A stretch of 64,000 bases of DNA from Tolypothrix bouteillei VB521301 (lineage in GTDB: Bacteria > Cyanobacteriota > Cyanobacteriia > Cyanobacteriales > Nostocaceae): positions 5,772,204 through 5,836,203 of the forward strand of contig NZ_JHEG04000001.1 of the NCBI RefSeq assembly GCF_000760695.4, read 5' to 3'. This document shows, piece after piece, positions 17,146 to 25,007 of the stretch; the first letter of the stretch is position 1, and each line of letters begins with the position of its first letter. The translations under genes were made by a program, and so were the position numbers. The notes under the pieces are model-generated. The model did not search any database and was not told where the DNA came from. It saw only the letters and a list, made by a program, of their open reading frames with translations.

Positions 17146-17206
17146 AACATAATGAATTTGAAAGCCCCTCGCAAGCAGCAACTCTAGGGGCAATATGTTA
17201 CGCAAA

Positions 17207-17818
17207 CTATTTGTTTGCAGGAGGCTCGGGGCGATCGCCTTCGCCACGAGGATGAGGCGGAACACCAAGTGCGTCTTTTAACTGTTGTTCGGTGACACCC
17301 AACTTCGCCGCCACCGCTTTCAAATCGGGGCGAGGCGGACGCTGATTTGGAGCGGCTCGATCCGGAGGATTGGCAGGTACCCCCAGTGCATCCTTTAACT
17401 GTTGTTCGGTGACACCCAACTTTGCCGACGCTGCTTTCAAATTGGGGCGAGGGTGAGGTCGAACACCAAGCGCATCTTTTAACTGTTGTTCGGTGACACC
17501 AAGCTTTGCTGCTGCAGCTTTCCAATCGGGGCGAGGTGGTCGCTGATTTGGGTCAGCTTGACTTGGAGGATTGGCAGGTACTCCCAGCGCATCCTTTAAC
17601 TGTTGTTCGGTAACACCAAGCTTTGCTGCAGCGGCTTTCCAATCAGGGCGAGGCGGTCGCCTTTGTCCTTCTGGTTGTTGGTTGGGTTGTTGTGCAGCCT
17701 GGGCAACCCGATAAGATGGATGAGCGGCATTTACCTGATTCAGGAAAATCAAACTAAGTGTACCAGCCACAACGGGAATTGCTATTACCACTCCTGCTTT
17801 ATTAAACCTCACAGTCAT
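17207..17818 (-). CDS. Secreted protein with four KLGVTEQQL repeats
   Basis: A 203-residue protein with an N-terminal signal peptide or anchor (hydrophobic residues 9-29, then NAAHP). It is followed by a Gln/Pro-rich linker and four repeats centred on AAKLGVTEQQLKDALGV (about residues 62-80, 103-119, 130-147, 168-186). Pro/Arg-rich linkers with RPPRPD separate the units. Each repeat looks like a short helix-turn-helix module of the type seen in exported actinobacterial and cyanobacterial proteins of unknown function. The DNA of the repeats is very similar, suggesting recent unit duplication or homogenisation. Function unknown; a periplasmic or wall-associated binding role is a guess. Confidence 0.8.
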   Translation of the reverse strand: MTVRFNKAGVVIAIPVVAGTLSLIFLNQVNAAHPSYRVAQAAQQPNQQPEGQRRPPRPDWKAAAAKLGVTEQQLKDALGVPANPPSQADPNQRPPRPDWKAAAAKLGVTEQQLKDALGVRPHPRPNLKAASAKLGVTEQQLKDALGVPANPPDRAAPNQRPPRPDLKAVAAKLGVTEQQLKDALGVPPHPRGEGDRPEPPANK

Positions 17819-17946
17819 CCTCCATAAGATATATTCTTTATGTTTTTCATTGAAGTCGCTGACAATTACAGTTTGCCGTGCATTTAAATGACAACTATGT
17901 AATTTTTCTACCTAGTAGAGGTCGATCTGAAATCGAGACGAAAGCG

Positions 17947-17970
17947 AATAAGTACGCTCATGTACTTATT
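17947..17970 (+). terminator. Hairpin followed by a T-run between minus-strand genes
   Basis: A perfect 9-bp stem, AATAAGTAC / GTACTTATT, with a GCTCAT loop, followed on the plus strand by further T residues. Both flanking genes are on the minus strand, so the T-run faces the wrong way for either. It may be part of a palindromic repeat rather than a working terminator. Confidence 0.35.
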
Positions 17971-17993
17971 TTTTCGTTGTTTGTAAGCTCAAT

Positions 17994-19370
17994 CTAATTT
18001 ACACTGTCTAATACCAGTACCCAGTCATTACCACGACCCGACGTAGAAGGTTGAAACCTTTGCGTGCTCTTATTTGAAAATTTGCCGATTACCCTCGATC
18101 GCCCGGTACGCGGATTAAACCAGTACGCTTGGACCTCACTGCCGGTTATTTTACGAAGATCGGCATTAATTGATTGACCAGTTGGAGTGTAGATGAACGC
18201 AAACAAACCATTTGCCGCACGAGCGGCTGCGATCCGATCGGCACCATCTCCTGCTGGTCCTACAATCATCGCGGAATCGGGTACTAACTGGTTAAAGGGT
18301 CTCGATTCAAATAATCGACGCATATATCCCATTTCTGTTGAACCGGGATGTTTTAATGCTTTACGCCACGGTGTTCTAGCAGAGGAGATAGGCTCGCGTC
18401 CTTCCTGCCACATTTGCCATATGTTATGGTTGCCGTAGGTGTGACCTAACGCTCCCGATAGCATTGACCAATACGCAGCCTGTCTGACATCGGCATTATC
18501 AAACCAACCTTTCTCAGGATTCCAGCCAATTGGGTGATCCTCATATCGTGGTTCGCCATCTAGCACTGGTTTGGGTGGATTCAGCGCGTAATCTTGAAGC
18601 GTGGCTTCATAGTTAGGCAGATTGGGTTGAGTATGTCCTGACTGGAACATATTAAAAGCCAACCATTCATCCTTCTGGAACCATATAGATGAACTACTTC
18701 CCCCTTGAGGATGAAAAGTCATTAAATGTTTGCCTTTATGTCCCGTCTGCAATCCTTTTGCCATTGCACGAATGATAGCGAGATGCTCTTCTCGATCTGG
18801 ATTTCGATCGCCCCCCAAAATCCAAATAATGGGTTTATCCTTATACCGATTCCCCAGGTATCTACCATAAGCCTCAGCATTGGTGGGGTTAAATATTTCC
18901 GGTCCCACACCCCAAGCTTTGTTCCATTTATCTCCCCAGGTAGGCAACATACCGATATACAGACCCAACTCCGCAGCTCTGTTCACAATGTAATCCACGT
19001 GCTGGAAATAAGCTTCGTTAGGTTGGGTGGGATCGTTATTCTTTAAAGGTTTGTCACCGTAAGGATTCGGTGTATTTAGCCCATCAACTTCTGCTAGCAC
19101 CACCGCCTGAATGACTGTAAAGCCCTTAGACGCTCGATCTCGCAGATAAAGATCGGCTTCTTCCCGATTTAATCTGTGAAATAATTCCCAAGCTGTATCT
19201 CCTAGATAAAAGAAGGGTTTGGTTCCTTCTTTTTGGTATAAAAACCGTCGATCCTTGCCCACAATCAGGCGATCTGGTAAAGGTTCTAGTTCCTGGGCAG
19301 TCGTGCCAGAGATCAAGAACAAGGAGATGAGAGTAGCATAAAAAAAAGTGGGTTTTTTGTGTCGCATCAA
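17994..19370 (-). CDS. Secreted DUF4038 glycosidase-like protein
   Basis: A 458-residue exported protein. A signal peptide (MMRHKK, hydrophobic core to about residue 23, then TTAQE) leads into a TIM-barrel domain of the DUF4038 (apiosidase-like) type: RFLYQKEGTKPFFYLGDTAW, HRLNREEADLYLRDRASKGF, YGRYLGNRYKDKPIIWILGG, and later HTYGNHNIW. The last 90 residues (AARAANGLFAFIYTPTGQ to the end) fit the small C-terminal beta domain often fused to it and named putative collagen-binding. It probably hydrolyses a plant- or algal-type glycoside outside the cytoplasm; the substrate cannot be told from sequence. The acetyltransferase gene 107 bp upstream is on the same strand. Confidence 0.82.
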   Translation of the reverse strand: MMRHKKPTFFYATLISLFLISGTTAQELEPLPDRLIVGKDRRFLYQKEGTKPFFYLGDTAWELFHRLNREEADLYLRDRASKGFTVIQAVVLAEVDGLNTPNPYGDKPLKNNDPTQPNEAYFQHVDYIVNRAAELGLYIGMLPTWGDKWNKAWGVGPEIFNPTNAEAYGRYLGNRYKDKPIIWILGGDRNPDREEHLAIIRAMAKGLQTGHKGKHLMTFHPQGGSSSSIWFQKDEWLAFNMFQSGHTQPNLPNYEATLQDYALNPPKPVLDGEPRYEDHPIGWNPEKGWFDNADVRQAAYWSMLSGALGHTYGNHNIWQMWQEGREPISSARTPWRKALKHPGSTEMGYMRRLFESRPFNQLVPDSAMIVGPAGDGADRIAAARAANGLFAFIYTPTGQSINADLRKITGSEVQAYWFNPRTGRSRVIGKFSNKSTQRFQPSTSGRGNDWVLVLDSVN

Positions 19371-19476
19371 AGTATTGTAAGAAAAACAGATCGTACTCTT
19401 TACTGTATAAAATATAAAATTTGCGATCGCACCGGGCTAAGTTCTATCTATATTCCCCTGATAAGAATGGCGCTTT

Positions 19477-19968
19477 TTAAAGATGCTTCTCATAAACGAT
19501 TTCATAGGGTTGATACCCTGCTTTACGGTAGAACATCGCTGCTCTTTCATTGCTACATAATAAACCGACTCTGACAACTTCCAACTTTAAATCGATGAAC
19601 CAATTCTCAGCGGCTGTCATCAGTGCAGTACCGACTCCCCGCGCTCGCGTTGTTGGCAAAACGTATAAATCGGAGATGTAACCATATTTTCGCTCCTTTT
19701 CAACAACGTGCAAGTCTCCTTCATCAAGTTCTTCTACAAAACAGACTACAAAACCAATGATGCGTTCCTCGGACTGGGCTACGTAAATCTGACCGTCTTG
19801 CTTCTTAACAATTTCTTCAAGATACGCAAAATGCTCATTCCCAATCTGAGAACCTGATGGTCTGTTAGGATGAAATTCAGATTCAACATCTTGAAGCATT
19901 TCCATTAGTTTCACTAACACCGGACGATCTTGAGGTTCGGCAGTGCGAATTTTAAAATCAGATGGCAT
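19477..19968 (-). CDS. GNAT-family N-acetyltransferase
   Basis: A 163-residue single GNAT domain. The acetyl-CoA pyrophosphate loop is TRARGVGTALM (about residues 109-119), preceded by the strand YISDLYVLP and followed by ERAAMFYRKAGYQPYE, the usual motif B tail. The acceptor may be a small molecule or a protein terminus. It stands upstream of the DUF4038 gene on the same strand, but the products suggest no shared task. Confidence 0.83.
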   Translation of the reverse strand: MPSDFKIRTAEPQDRPVLVKLMEMLQDVESEFHPNRPSGSQIGNEHFAYLEEIVKKQDGQIYVAQSEERIIGFVVCFVEELDEGDLHVVEKERKYGYISDLYVLPTTRARGVGTALMTAAENWFIDLKLEVVRVGLLCSNERAAMFYRKAGYQPYEIVYEKHL

Positions 19969-20379
19969 AAATTAGTATTTCATGTCGAACCAAGATTGTA
20001 TTCATGAATTTACATGAATTTGTGCTACTGTCAAGAGGTACATATCTATATACTTCAAATTCCCGAGCGTGAATCTTGGGTAGTTTGGTATTCAGGGCTC
20101 GCGGTTTCGAGCGTTGAAGTTTCCGCTTTGATGTCAGCACGACTTGAACCATTAGTCATTCCCTCAGCGATATGACATTTAGCGATCGGGCTCTCGGTAC
20201 AATACCTAATTAATATCCACAAGCGGACATTTTGTAAAGATTTCTATTTGTTTCTGTCGATCTACTTATTATTACGTTTGGTAATTATGTTTTATCAAAT
20301 GAAAATGTAGAAATTTCTGAGGACAAATTACAACTATAAATGCTAACTAAGGATTATAATTTTTAGACTTGGGTCTTTT
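19969..20379. other. Intergenic region between two acetyltransferase genes
   Basis: About 410 bases with divergent promoters. A 64-codon minus-strand frame at 19958-20152 overlaps the start of the acetyltransferase gene and shows no family pattern, so I do not call it. No repeat or RNA gene is visible. Confidence 0.45.
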
Positions 20380-20943
20380 ATGACTTCAGACCACCATTTT
20401 TCAGTAGGATATTCTCTTCGTCCCAGTACAAGTAAAGACACATTCAAAATCCTTCAAATATGCTATTTTGAGGTTAAAGCAATAGGCTTGTTTTATATTT
20501 TTTTACTGCCATCTTTAATATATTTTGGTGAACCGTTCAAATTTCTGTTAATTGGATGGGGTCTGCTCTGTATTGCAATGGTTATCTTCAGGTATTTTTC
20601 CTTCTTATCAATTATTAAATTAGCACAATCATGGGTTATTGAATGCGATCGCGAAATTGTAGCTTGTGCAGTCGTTAAAAATTGCCAGCAGTATTCAGAA
20701 CTTTTCAGGTTGTATGTTAAGTATAGTCATCGAAACAAAGGTTTAGGGACTTGTTTGGTGAAAACTCTTTTGAAAGACGTCAATAAACCTGTTTATGTTG
20801 TGTCCGTTCCCAAAGCGCTTTATTTTTATAGGCGTCTCGGTTTTGTACCAATCCCCAAGTATAGATTGCCACAAATATACAGTCAACTTTCTCGCCAAGG
20901 GTCAATCATCCTGGGATTTATCAAGGGAGGAAGCGACCAATAA
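20380..20943 (+). CDS. Membrane-anchored GNAT-like acetyltransferase
   Basis: A 187-residue protein that places two hydrophobic helices (about residues 34-50 and 56-75) inside the first half of a GNAT fold. After them come WVIECDREIVACAVVKN, YVKYSHRNKGLGTCLVKTL (the acetyl-CoA loop, with HRNKGLG replacing the usual Q/R-x-x-G-x-G/A), and ALYFYRRLGFVPI. The membrane hairpin between the N-terminal strand and the acyl-CoA site would hold the enzyme at the cytoplasmic membrane, which may mean a lipid or membrane-protein substrate. It is transcribed alone, convergent with the oxidoreductase gene. Confidence 0.72.
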   Translation: MTSDHHFSVGYSLRPSTSKDTFKILQICYFEVKAIGLFYIFLLPSLIYFGEPFKFLLIGWGLLCIAMVIFRYFSFLSIIKLAQSWVIECDREIVACAVVKNCQQYSELFRLYVKYSHRNKGLGTCLVKTLLKDVNKPVYVVSVPKALYFYRRLGFVPIPKYRLPQIYSQLSRQGSIILGFIKGGSDQ

Positions 20944-20960
20944 CCATTCACCAATTAATC

Positions 20961-21092
20961 GTCCGCCTGTGCGGACTACGTTTTCTAGCTGCTATCGTTT
21001 GTGCAATAAGCTACCGCAAGCTTAGGGAACACAAAAAAATAAATTATCCCAAATCAGAAATTAACGTATAGGGGCGCGGCGGCCTTGCGCCC
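20961..21092. terminator. Two hairpins between convergent genes
   Basis: GTCCGC-CTGT-GCGGAC at 20961-20976 lies 18 bases after the acetyltransferase stop codon. A second inverted pair, GGGCGC / GCGCCC (about 21072-21092), lies further on. Neither has a long T-run. Both resemble small cyanobacterial palindromes and may separate the convergent transcripts. Confidence 0.4.
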
Positions 21093-21159
21093 TTACAATG
21101 GGATGATTTTTTAACCTGAAGAGAAGTCTTGATGAACGGTAAGAGTACTCGAGTAGGTT

Positions 21160-21858
21160 TTAGGATAGGGTGGAACTGACTGAAATCAATGAAGCCACAC
21201 GATCGCGCTGTCCGGGTGTCCAAGTTTCGCCTAGCAGTTTGTAGTTCATGCGGGGAAAGAAACCATAGCGCTGTCCTAATTCCCCACTCAGCAACGTCAT
21301 GCGTTCAATCGTGCGGGCGTTCTTCAAGCGACCCGCATCGATGTAGCGAAAAGGTGTGTTTTCTGCCACTTGGATCGACGCTGCTTTCGCGGATTCATCA
21401 TCACTGACAACAAATACATCGCTGACGGTATCGCCAAACGTCGGTTCATCAAACACTTCCCACCAGACATTTTTGAACGCTCCTACAACTCGTGTTTTGG
21501 GAAAACGGTGTTGAATCTGTTCTGCTCCGCTTGTATCCCAGGGCAAAATAAAATCGGTGTAAGTGTCGTTGAACGGGTTAGAAATATCCACATACACCTT
21601 GCCATCTAGCTGATTCCGCAAGGGTTCCAACGTCTCCAACATCCCATCTCTTAAAAATATCGCAGGCAAGACAATATCGGCATCGGCTGCATCTTGATAA
21701 CTGCCAGATGACAAGGTTGTTTGACCTAACCCACTCACAATTACAGCAGAACGGTTTGGATCGCGAGAACCTAGGATTACTTGTTGCCCTGCTCGAGCAA
21801 ACATCTCTGCCAAACGCACGCCCATTCTGCCAGTTCCTAAAATTCCGATTGTCGTCAT
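21160..21858 (-). CDS. F420-dependent NADP oxidoreductase-like dehydrogenase
   Basis: A 232-residue Rossmann protein of the coenzyme F420-dependent NADP oxidoreductase family. The N-terminal motif GILGTGRMGVRLAEMF is followed by LGSRDPNRS, where Ser-Arg suits NADP phosphate binding. DISNPFND and GAFKNVWW match the family core. The electron acceptor need not be F420; many family members with this annotation use other substrates. It lies 49 bp downstream of the TetR gene on the same strand, so it is probably the regulated target of that repressor. Confidence 0.8.
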   Translation of the reverse strand: MTTIGILGTGRMGVRLAEMFARAGQQVILGSRDPNRSAVIVSGLGQTTLSSGSYQDAADADIVLPAIFLRDGMLETLEPLRNQLDGKVYVDISNPFNDTYTDFILPWDTSGAEQIQHRFPKTRVVGAFKNVWWEVFDEPTFGDTVSDVFVVSDDESAKAASIQVAENTPFRYIDAGRLKNARTIERMTLLSGELGQRYGFFPRMNYKLLGETWTPGQRDRVASLISVSSTLS

Positions 21859-21907
21859 AACGATTCTTTTGCTTCCTACTAGTTGGATGTTTTGTAAGTA
21901 AAAAAAA

Positions 21908-22486
21908 TTAGCCTTTGACTAACTGCATCAATTGCTCGATCGTCCTATGGAAATGCGCTGCTCCACCTCGAACACGAGCAATTAGCATTCCTCCCTCCAA
22001 TAACTCAAAGATTAAAGCTGCCATAGCTCGGATGTCTCCAGTAAACCGAAAACTACCATCCTGACAACCATCCTCAAGCAGAGTAGCTAGCTTTTCTTCA
22101 TTTGCTTGATAGAACTGACGAATCCGTTCTACAGAAGGATGGTTCAGGGTTGCTAATTCTGCCCCTAACATCGCACACAAACATACTTTATCTTGGCTCC
22201 CATTACTCAGGGTGGCTTCATACAAACCGCAATATCGCCGCAGTTTTACCTCTGACGAATCGCTAGAAGCAAGAATACCATCTACAATTCTGAAGAAGCG
22301 ATCGTTGTATCGGTCAAGTAGCGCCGCCAGTAAATCGTCTTTTTTAGGAAAATGGGTATGAATACTTGCCTTGCGAATGCCGACAACTTCGCTAATGTCT
22401 TGATAGCTCATCCCATTCACGCCGAGACGCTGAATCAGATCTTGAGCTACATCAAGAATTTGTGTTTTAGTATCTACTTCCTTCAT
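21908..22486 (-). CDS. TetR/AcrR-family transcriptional regulator
   Basis: A 192-residue repressor. The N-terminal helix-turn-helix reads VAQDLIQRLGVNGMSYQDI then VVGIRKASIHTHFPKKDDLL, the classic TetR pattern. The C-terminal part would form the ligand-binding dimerisation domain (CAMLGAELATL, FELLEGGMLIARV). A perfect palindrome at 22495-22510, eight bases from the start codon, is the likely operator, so the gene is probably autoregulated together with the oxidoreductase downstream. The inducer is unknown. Confidence 0.88.
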   Translation of the reverse strand: MKEVDTKTQILDVAQDLIQRLGVNGMSYQDISEVVGIRKASIHTHFPKKDDLLAALLDRYNDRFFRIVDGILASSDSSEVKLRRYCGLYEATLSNGSQDKVCLCAMLGAELATLNHPSVERIRQFYQANEEKLATLLEDGCQDGSFRFTGDIRAMAALIFELLEGGMLIARVRGGAAHFHRTIEQLMQLVKG

Positions 22487-22494
22487 AAAACCAT

Positions 22495-22510
22495 CCTACC
22501 TATAGGTAGG
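22495..22510. promoter_or_regulatory. TetR operator palindrome CCTACCTATAGGTAGG
   Basis: A perfect 16-bp palindrome in the gap just upstream of the TetR start codon. Its position and symmetry fit an autoregulatory operator that would control both the TetR-oxidoreductase operon and anything transcribed rightward. Confidence 0.78.
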
Positions 22511-22549
22511 TTTTATGTCAAGCACAGAATGCGTCACTGTGGTGATTGA

Positions 22550-23014
22550 ATGCGATCGCCAATGCTCTGCCTTCCGGACAATCATTATCGAGAAAATCTG
22601 AACAAAGCCTGGAGCCGGACTCTGGGATATGAAACTTCAGAATGCTTGAACCATTCAATGCATGATTATCTTTATGCTGAAGATCGCGAACTTTGGCTGA
22701 AATTTTTGACTCAAGTGCATGCAAACTTGGAGCTTGCTTGTTGGGAACTGAGGTTTCATCATAAAAATACAGAAATTGTCTGGCTGGAATTATCAGCCCG
22801 TTCCAAAAGTCAGGGAGAAATTTCTGGCTCTTTAACAAATATTACCGAGCGCAAACAGGCTCAAGCGGCTCTGAAAACAGCAAATCAAGCGTTAGAAACA
22901 CGAATTGAGCAGCTTCGTATCGAAAAGCAAGAACGCAAGCAAGCAGAAGCAACACTACAAGTCACCTTACAAGAACTATCGCTTTGTGGTGTTATCTCCC
23001 GATTTGCAATTTAG
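22550..23014 (+). pseudogene. Truncated PAS/coiled-coil sensor protein
   Basis: The frame begins inside a PAS domain: NKAWSRTLGYETSE, DYLYAEDRELWLKFL, WELRFHHKNTEIVWLELSAR, then the PAC-type ending GSLTNITERKQAQAAL. It continues into a coiled coil (TANQALETRIEQLRIEKQER) and then stops. In a full protein the first PAS strands would precede residue 1 and a histidine kinase or cyclase domain would follow. Both are missing, and the start lies in a HIP1-like GCGATCGC. I therefore read it as a remnant of a signalling protein. Confidence 0.65.
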
Positions 23015-23351
23015 GCTAGAGACAAATCCTACAACGAGAAAACGCCAAATCGAGCTATTCTCTCCAAATGATTCTTATTTCACGACTTACCCCATTAGCG
23101 AGCAAATGTATCGATTGTTGCAAGATATTTGTCAGTGTCAACCTAAGTGGAGCGATTATGCAACAGCTAACAATAAAGAGTGGCTTTACGAGCTGATTTA
23201 CAAGGGTATCCTTTACTTAACTCTGGAAGTTCCTAAGTCTAATCGAAATCAGCGATTGAGCGATCCACCTAATATGGATATGGAAGGATTAAAAATCAAA
23301 GAATTACAAACCAAAACCACTCCTACTTGTATGTCTTCTTACTTAGCTTAA
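22986..23351 (+). CDS. Unknown reading frame overlapping the PAS relic
   Basis: From the GTG at 22986 this frame encodes about 121 residues that look like real protein: SPDLQFRLETNPTTRKRQIE, then YPISEQMYRLLQDI and ELIYKGILYL, which suggest a small winged-helix or PqqD-like fold. It ends in a polar tail with TPTCMSSYLA. I do not recognise it. No Shine-Dalgarno precedes the GTG, and the frame overlaps the coiled-coil end of the PAS relic in another phase. It could be a gene whose start was lost in the same rearrangement, or the frameshifted remainder of one fused protein. Confidence 0.4.
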   Translation: MVLSPDLQFRLETNPTTRKRQIELFSPNDSYFTTYPISEQMYRLLQDICQCQPKWSDYATANNKEWLYELIYKGILYLTLEVPKSNRNQRLSDPPNMDMEGLKIKELQTKTTPTCMSSYLA

Positions 23352-23379
23352 AAAATCTGTTCAAGCTCGTACTCTAGTA

Positions 23380-23775
23380 AAGCACAAGTAACGTTGCAAG
23401 TCGTCCTCAACAGAGGGTGTACAGCCGTCGGGTAGACGGTTAAAATGCTCGCTGAGGGGGAGCATCCGGTTTTAGCAAAATGCCCTCAGAATAGAATTCT
23501 GGGGCTATACAAACTAAGTCCACCTAAGCGCAAAGCGCACGCTACGCGTTGCCGCAGGCTATGCCCGTAAGGGCTATACGCGGACTTACCAAAACAATAC
23601 CAGGTGGACTTTGTTTGTATAAACGTGATTTCCAATCGCTCCAATATTTTTTCCAATTTGGGATGCTCCCCGCTGAGGGAAAATTCATTGGAATCCCTGT
23701 GAAGCGAAAATCCCACAGATTTTTGCCAAGAAGATGAGCATAGCAAAATCTTGGTAGCCGTGGGAGTGTCAACAG
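23380..23775. mobile_element. Repeat-rich relic, possibly a decayed IS200/IS605-type element
   Basis: No gene fits here. The segment holds the inverted pair TAAGTCCACCT / AGGTGGACTTTGTTTGTATA (about 23515 and 23602), GGGGCTATACAAAC shared with the ATACCAATT MITEs, and the nested repeat at 23525-23580. It ends in CCGTGGGAGTGTCAA (about 23759-23773), a base pattern I associate with right ends of cyanobacterial IS200/IS605 elements. The left part around 23390-23480 looks like a decayed tnpB 3' end. No transposase remains readable. Confidence 0.4.
23525..23580 (-). repeat. Nested repeat, reverse copy
   Basis: Nearly identical in reverse complement to the insert at about 17016-17070 inside MITE copy 2; the clear difference is AACGCG versus ATCGCG in the middle. 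It sits here within a different host repeat, so this unit has moved on its own. Confidence 0.8.
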
Positions 23776-23805
23776 GTGTTAACTTTATACCTAATATCTC
23801 CAAAA

Positions 23806-24975
23806 TCAAATAGGAGCCTTATATTTATTATCCCGTTGCGTAAGTTTTGCTGATTTTCCCTGCTGGCGATATTGCCACATAATAAAACCAGTTAGAAGGA
23901 GAAGGGTTGGAGTCAATCCAACAAATACATAAAGTATGCGAGATGGGAACCCCCAAAAAGTGCCGTAGTGTAGGGGTTCAAAGGCGGCTAGCACGCTATC
24001 TCCTAGCGGTAAATTTCTACTATCATCTATATGCAAGACTTTACCACTGTATCTATCTAAATACACTCCACTTTGCCCGTACAATGTGGTTTCATGAGTC
24101 TGGCGTTTGCGAATATACACTGCATCTTCAGGTTCGCTGGGCATGGTGATGGAGAACGTTGCAGCATTGGGAAAAACTGTAGCAGAATTTTGCAGTAATT
24201 GCGATAACTGCAAAGGAGCGAGATTGGAATTAGGTTGAGAGGTGATTTTGGGTGGTTGAGAAGTGCCAGTGACGGCATAAATCAATGGATATGACCAATC
24301 AGAAAAATTCCAACAAAAACCCGTGAAAGCTGTCAGGAAAAGAAAAATAGCTGCCACAACTCCGACGACTTTGTGAACATCAAAGTTAACTCTTTTGGGA
24401 TGGGCATTTAACTTAATTTTAAATCCGGTGATTAGCTTGCGCCAACCCGGCCACAATATTAACCCAGTCAGGCACAAGATACACAACAATAACCCTGCAA
24501 TACCGACCGCAATTTGACCGTTCTTACCTAACAAAAGAGCGTAGTGAAGGTAGAGAAAGACCCGTTCAATACTGGAATCCGCTAGATTCCAAGCCATAAT
24601 TTCACTTGTGTAAGGATGAATGAATATGCGAGTCAGTTTATCAGCAGCATCAAAAAGATCTGCTTGGTAGGGCGCTTTAGCATTGGCAGGTAATCTAATG
24701 GAGTACAACTTGAGATTGGAACGATTGGGGATGTCTGGAGACAAACTGCTTTGCTTCAAGGCAGAATTTACTGTTTCCAACACAGTATCAATAGAAACCA
24801 TTTGCGCCTGGGGGACTATCTGCCCAATTTGCCGGGAGATGAAAAATTGCTCCATCTCAGGCTTAAAGACTAAAAGACTGCCGGTTAAACCGATAAAAGC
24901 TATTAGTATCCCTACGGCTAAACCAAGATAGCGGTGCAGGATAAAAGCTATGTCACGGAATTTGCGGGATTTCAT
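23806..24975 (-). CDS. PepSY-associated membrane protein, iron uptake locus
   Basis: A 389-residue inner-membrane protein from the ATG at 24975; a TTG at 24996 would add seven residues. It has four hydrophobic helices: ILHRYLGLAVGILIAFIGLTG near the start, then IAVGIAGLLLCILCLTGLIL, VVGVVAAIFLFLTAFTGF and ILYVFVGLTPTLLLLTGFIM. An extracytoplasmic PepSY-like domain lies between the first and second. HRYLGL and HKVVGV supply the paired histidines typical of the family, which may bind heme. Its position directly after a TonB receptor gene (32 bp from that stop codon) indicates a role in reduction or release of ferric siderophore iron. Confidence 0.82.
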   Translation of the reverse strand: MKSRKFRDIAFILHRYLGLAVGILIAFIGLTGSLLVFKPEMEQFFISRQIGQIVPQAQMVSIDTVLETVNSALKQSSLSPDIPNRSNLKLYSIRLPANAKAPYQADLFDAADKLTRIFIHPYTSEIMAWNLADSSIERVFLYLHYALLLGKNGQIAVGIAGLLLCILCLTGLILWPGWRKLITGFKIKLNAHPKRVNFDVHKVVGVVAAIFLFLTAFTGFCWNFSDWSYPLIYAVTGTSQPPKITSQPNSNLAPLQLSQLLQNSATVFPNAATFSITMPSEPEDAVYIRKRQTHETTLYGQSGVYLDRYSGKVLHIDDSRNLPLGDSVLAAFEPLHYGTFWGFPSRILYVFVGLTPTLLLLTGFIMWQYRQQGKSAKLTQRDNKYKAPI

Positions 24976-25007
24976 AACGGATGTGGTACCTCTCAATTGA
25001 TTTCAAA

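Noticed and set aside
17947..17970. Intrinsic terminator for the DUF4038 gene
   Set aside because: The hairpin is sound, but the T-run lies on the plus strand while both flanking genes are on the minus strand.
19958..20152. 64-codon minus-strand frame upstream of the acetyltransferase
   Set aside because: It overlaps the acetyltransferase start in another frame and has no recognisable motif or binding site.
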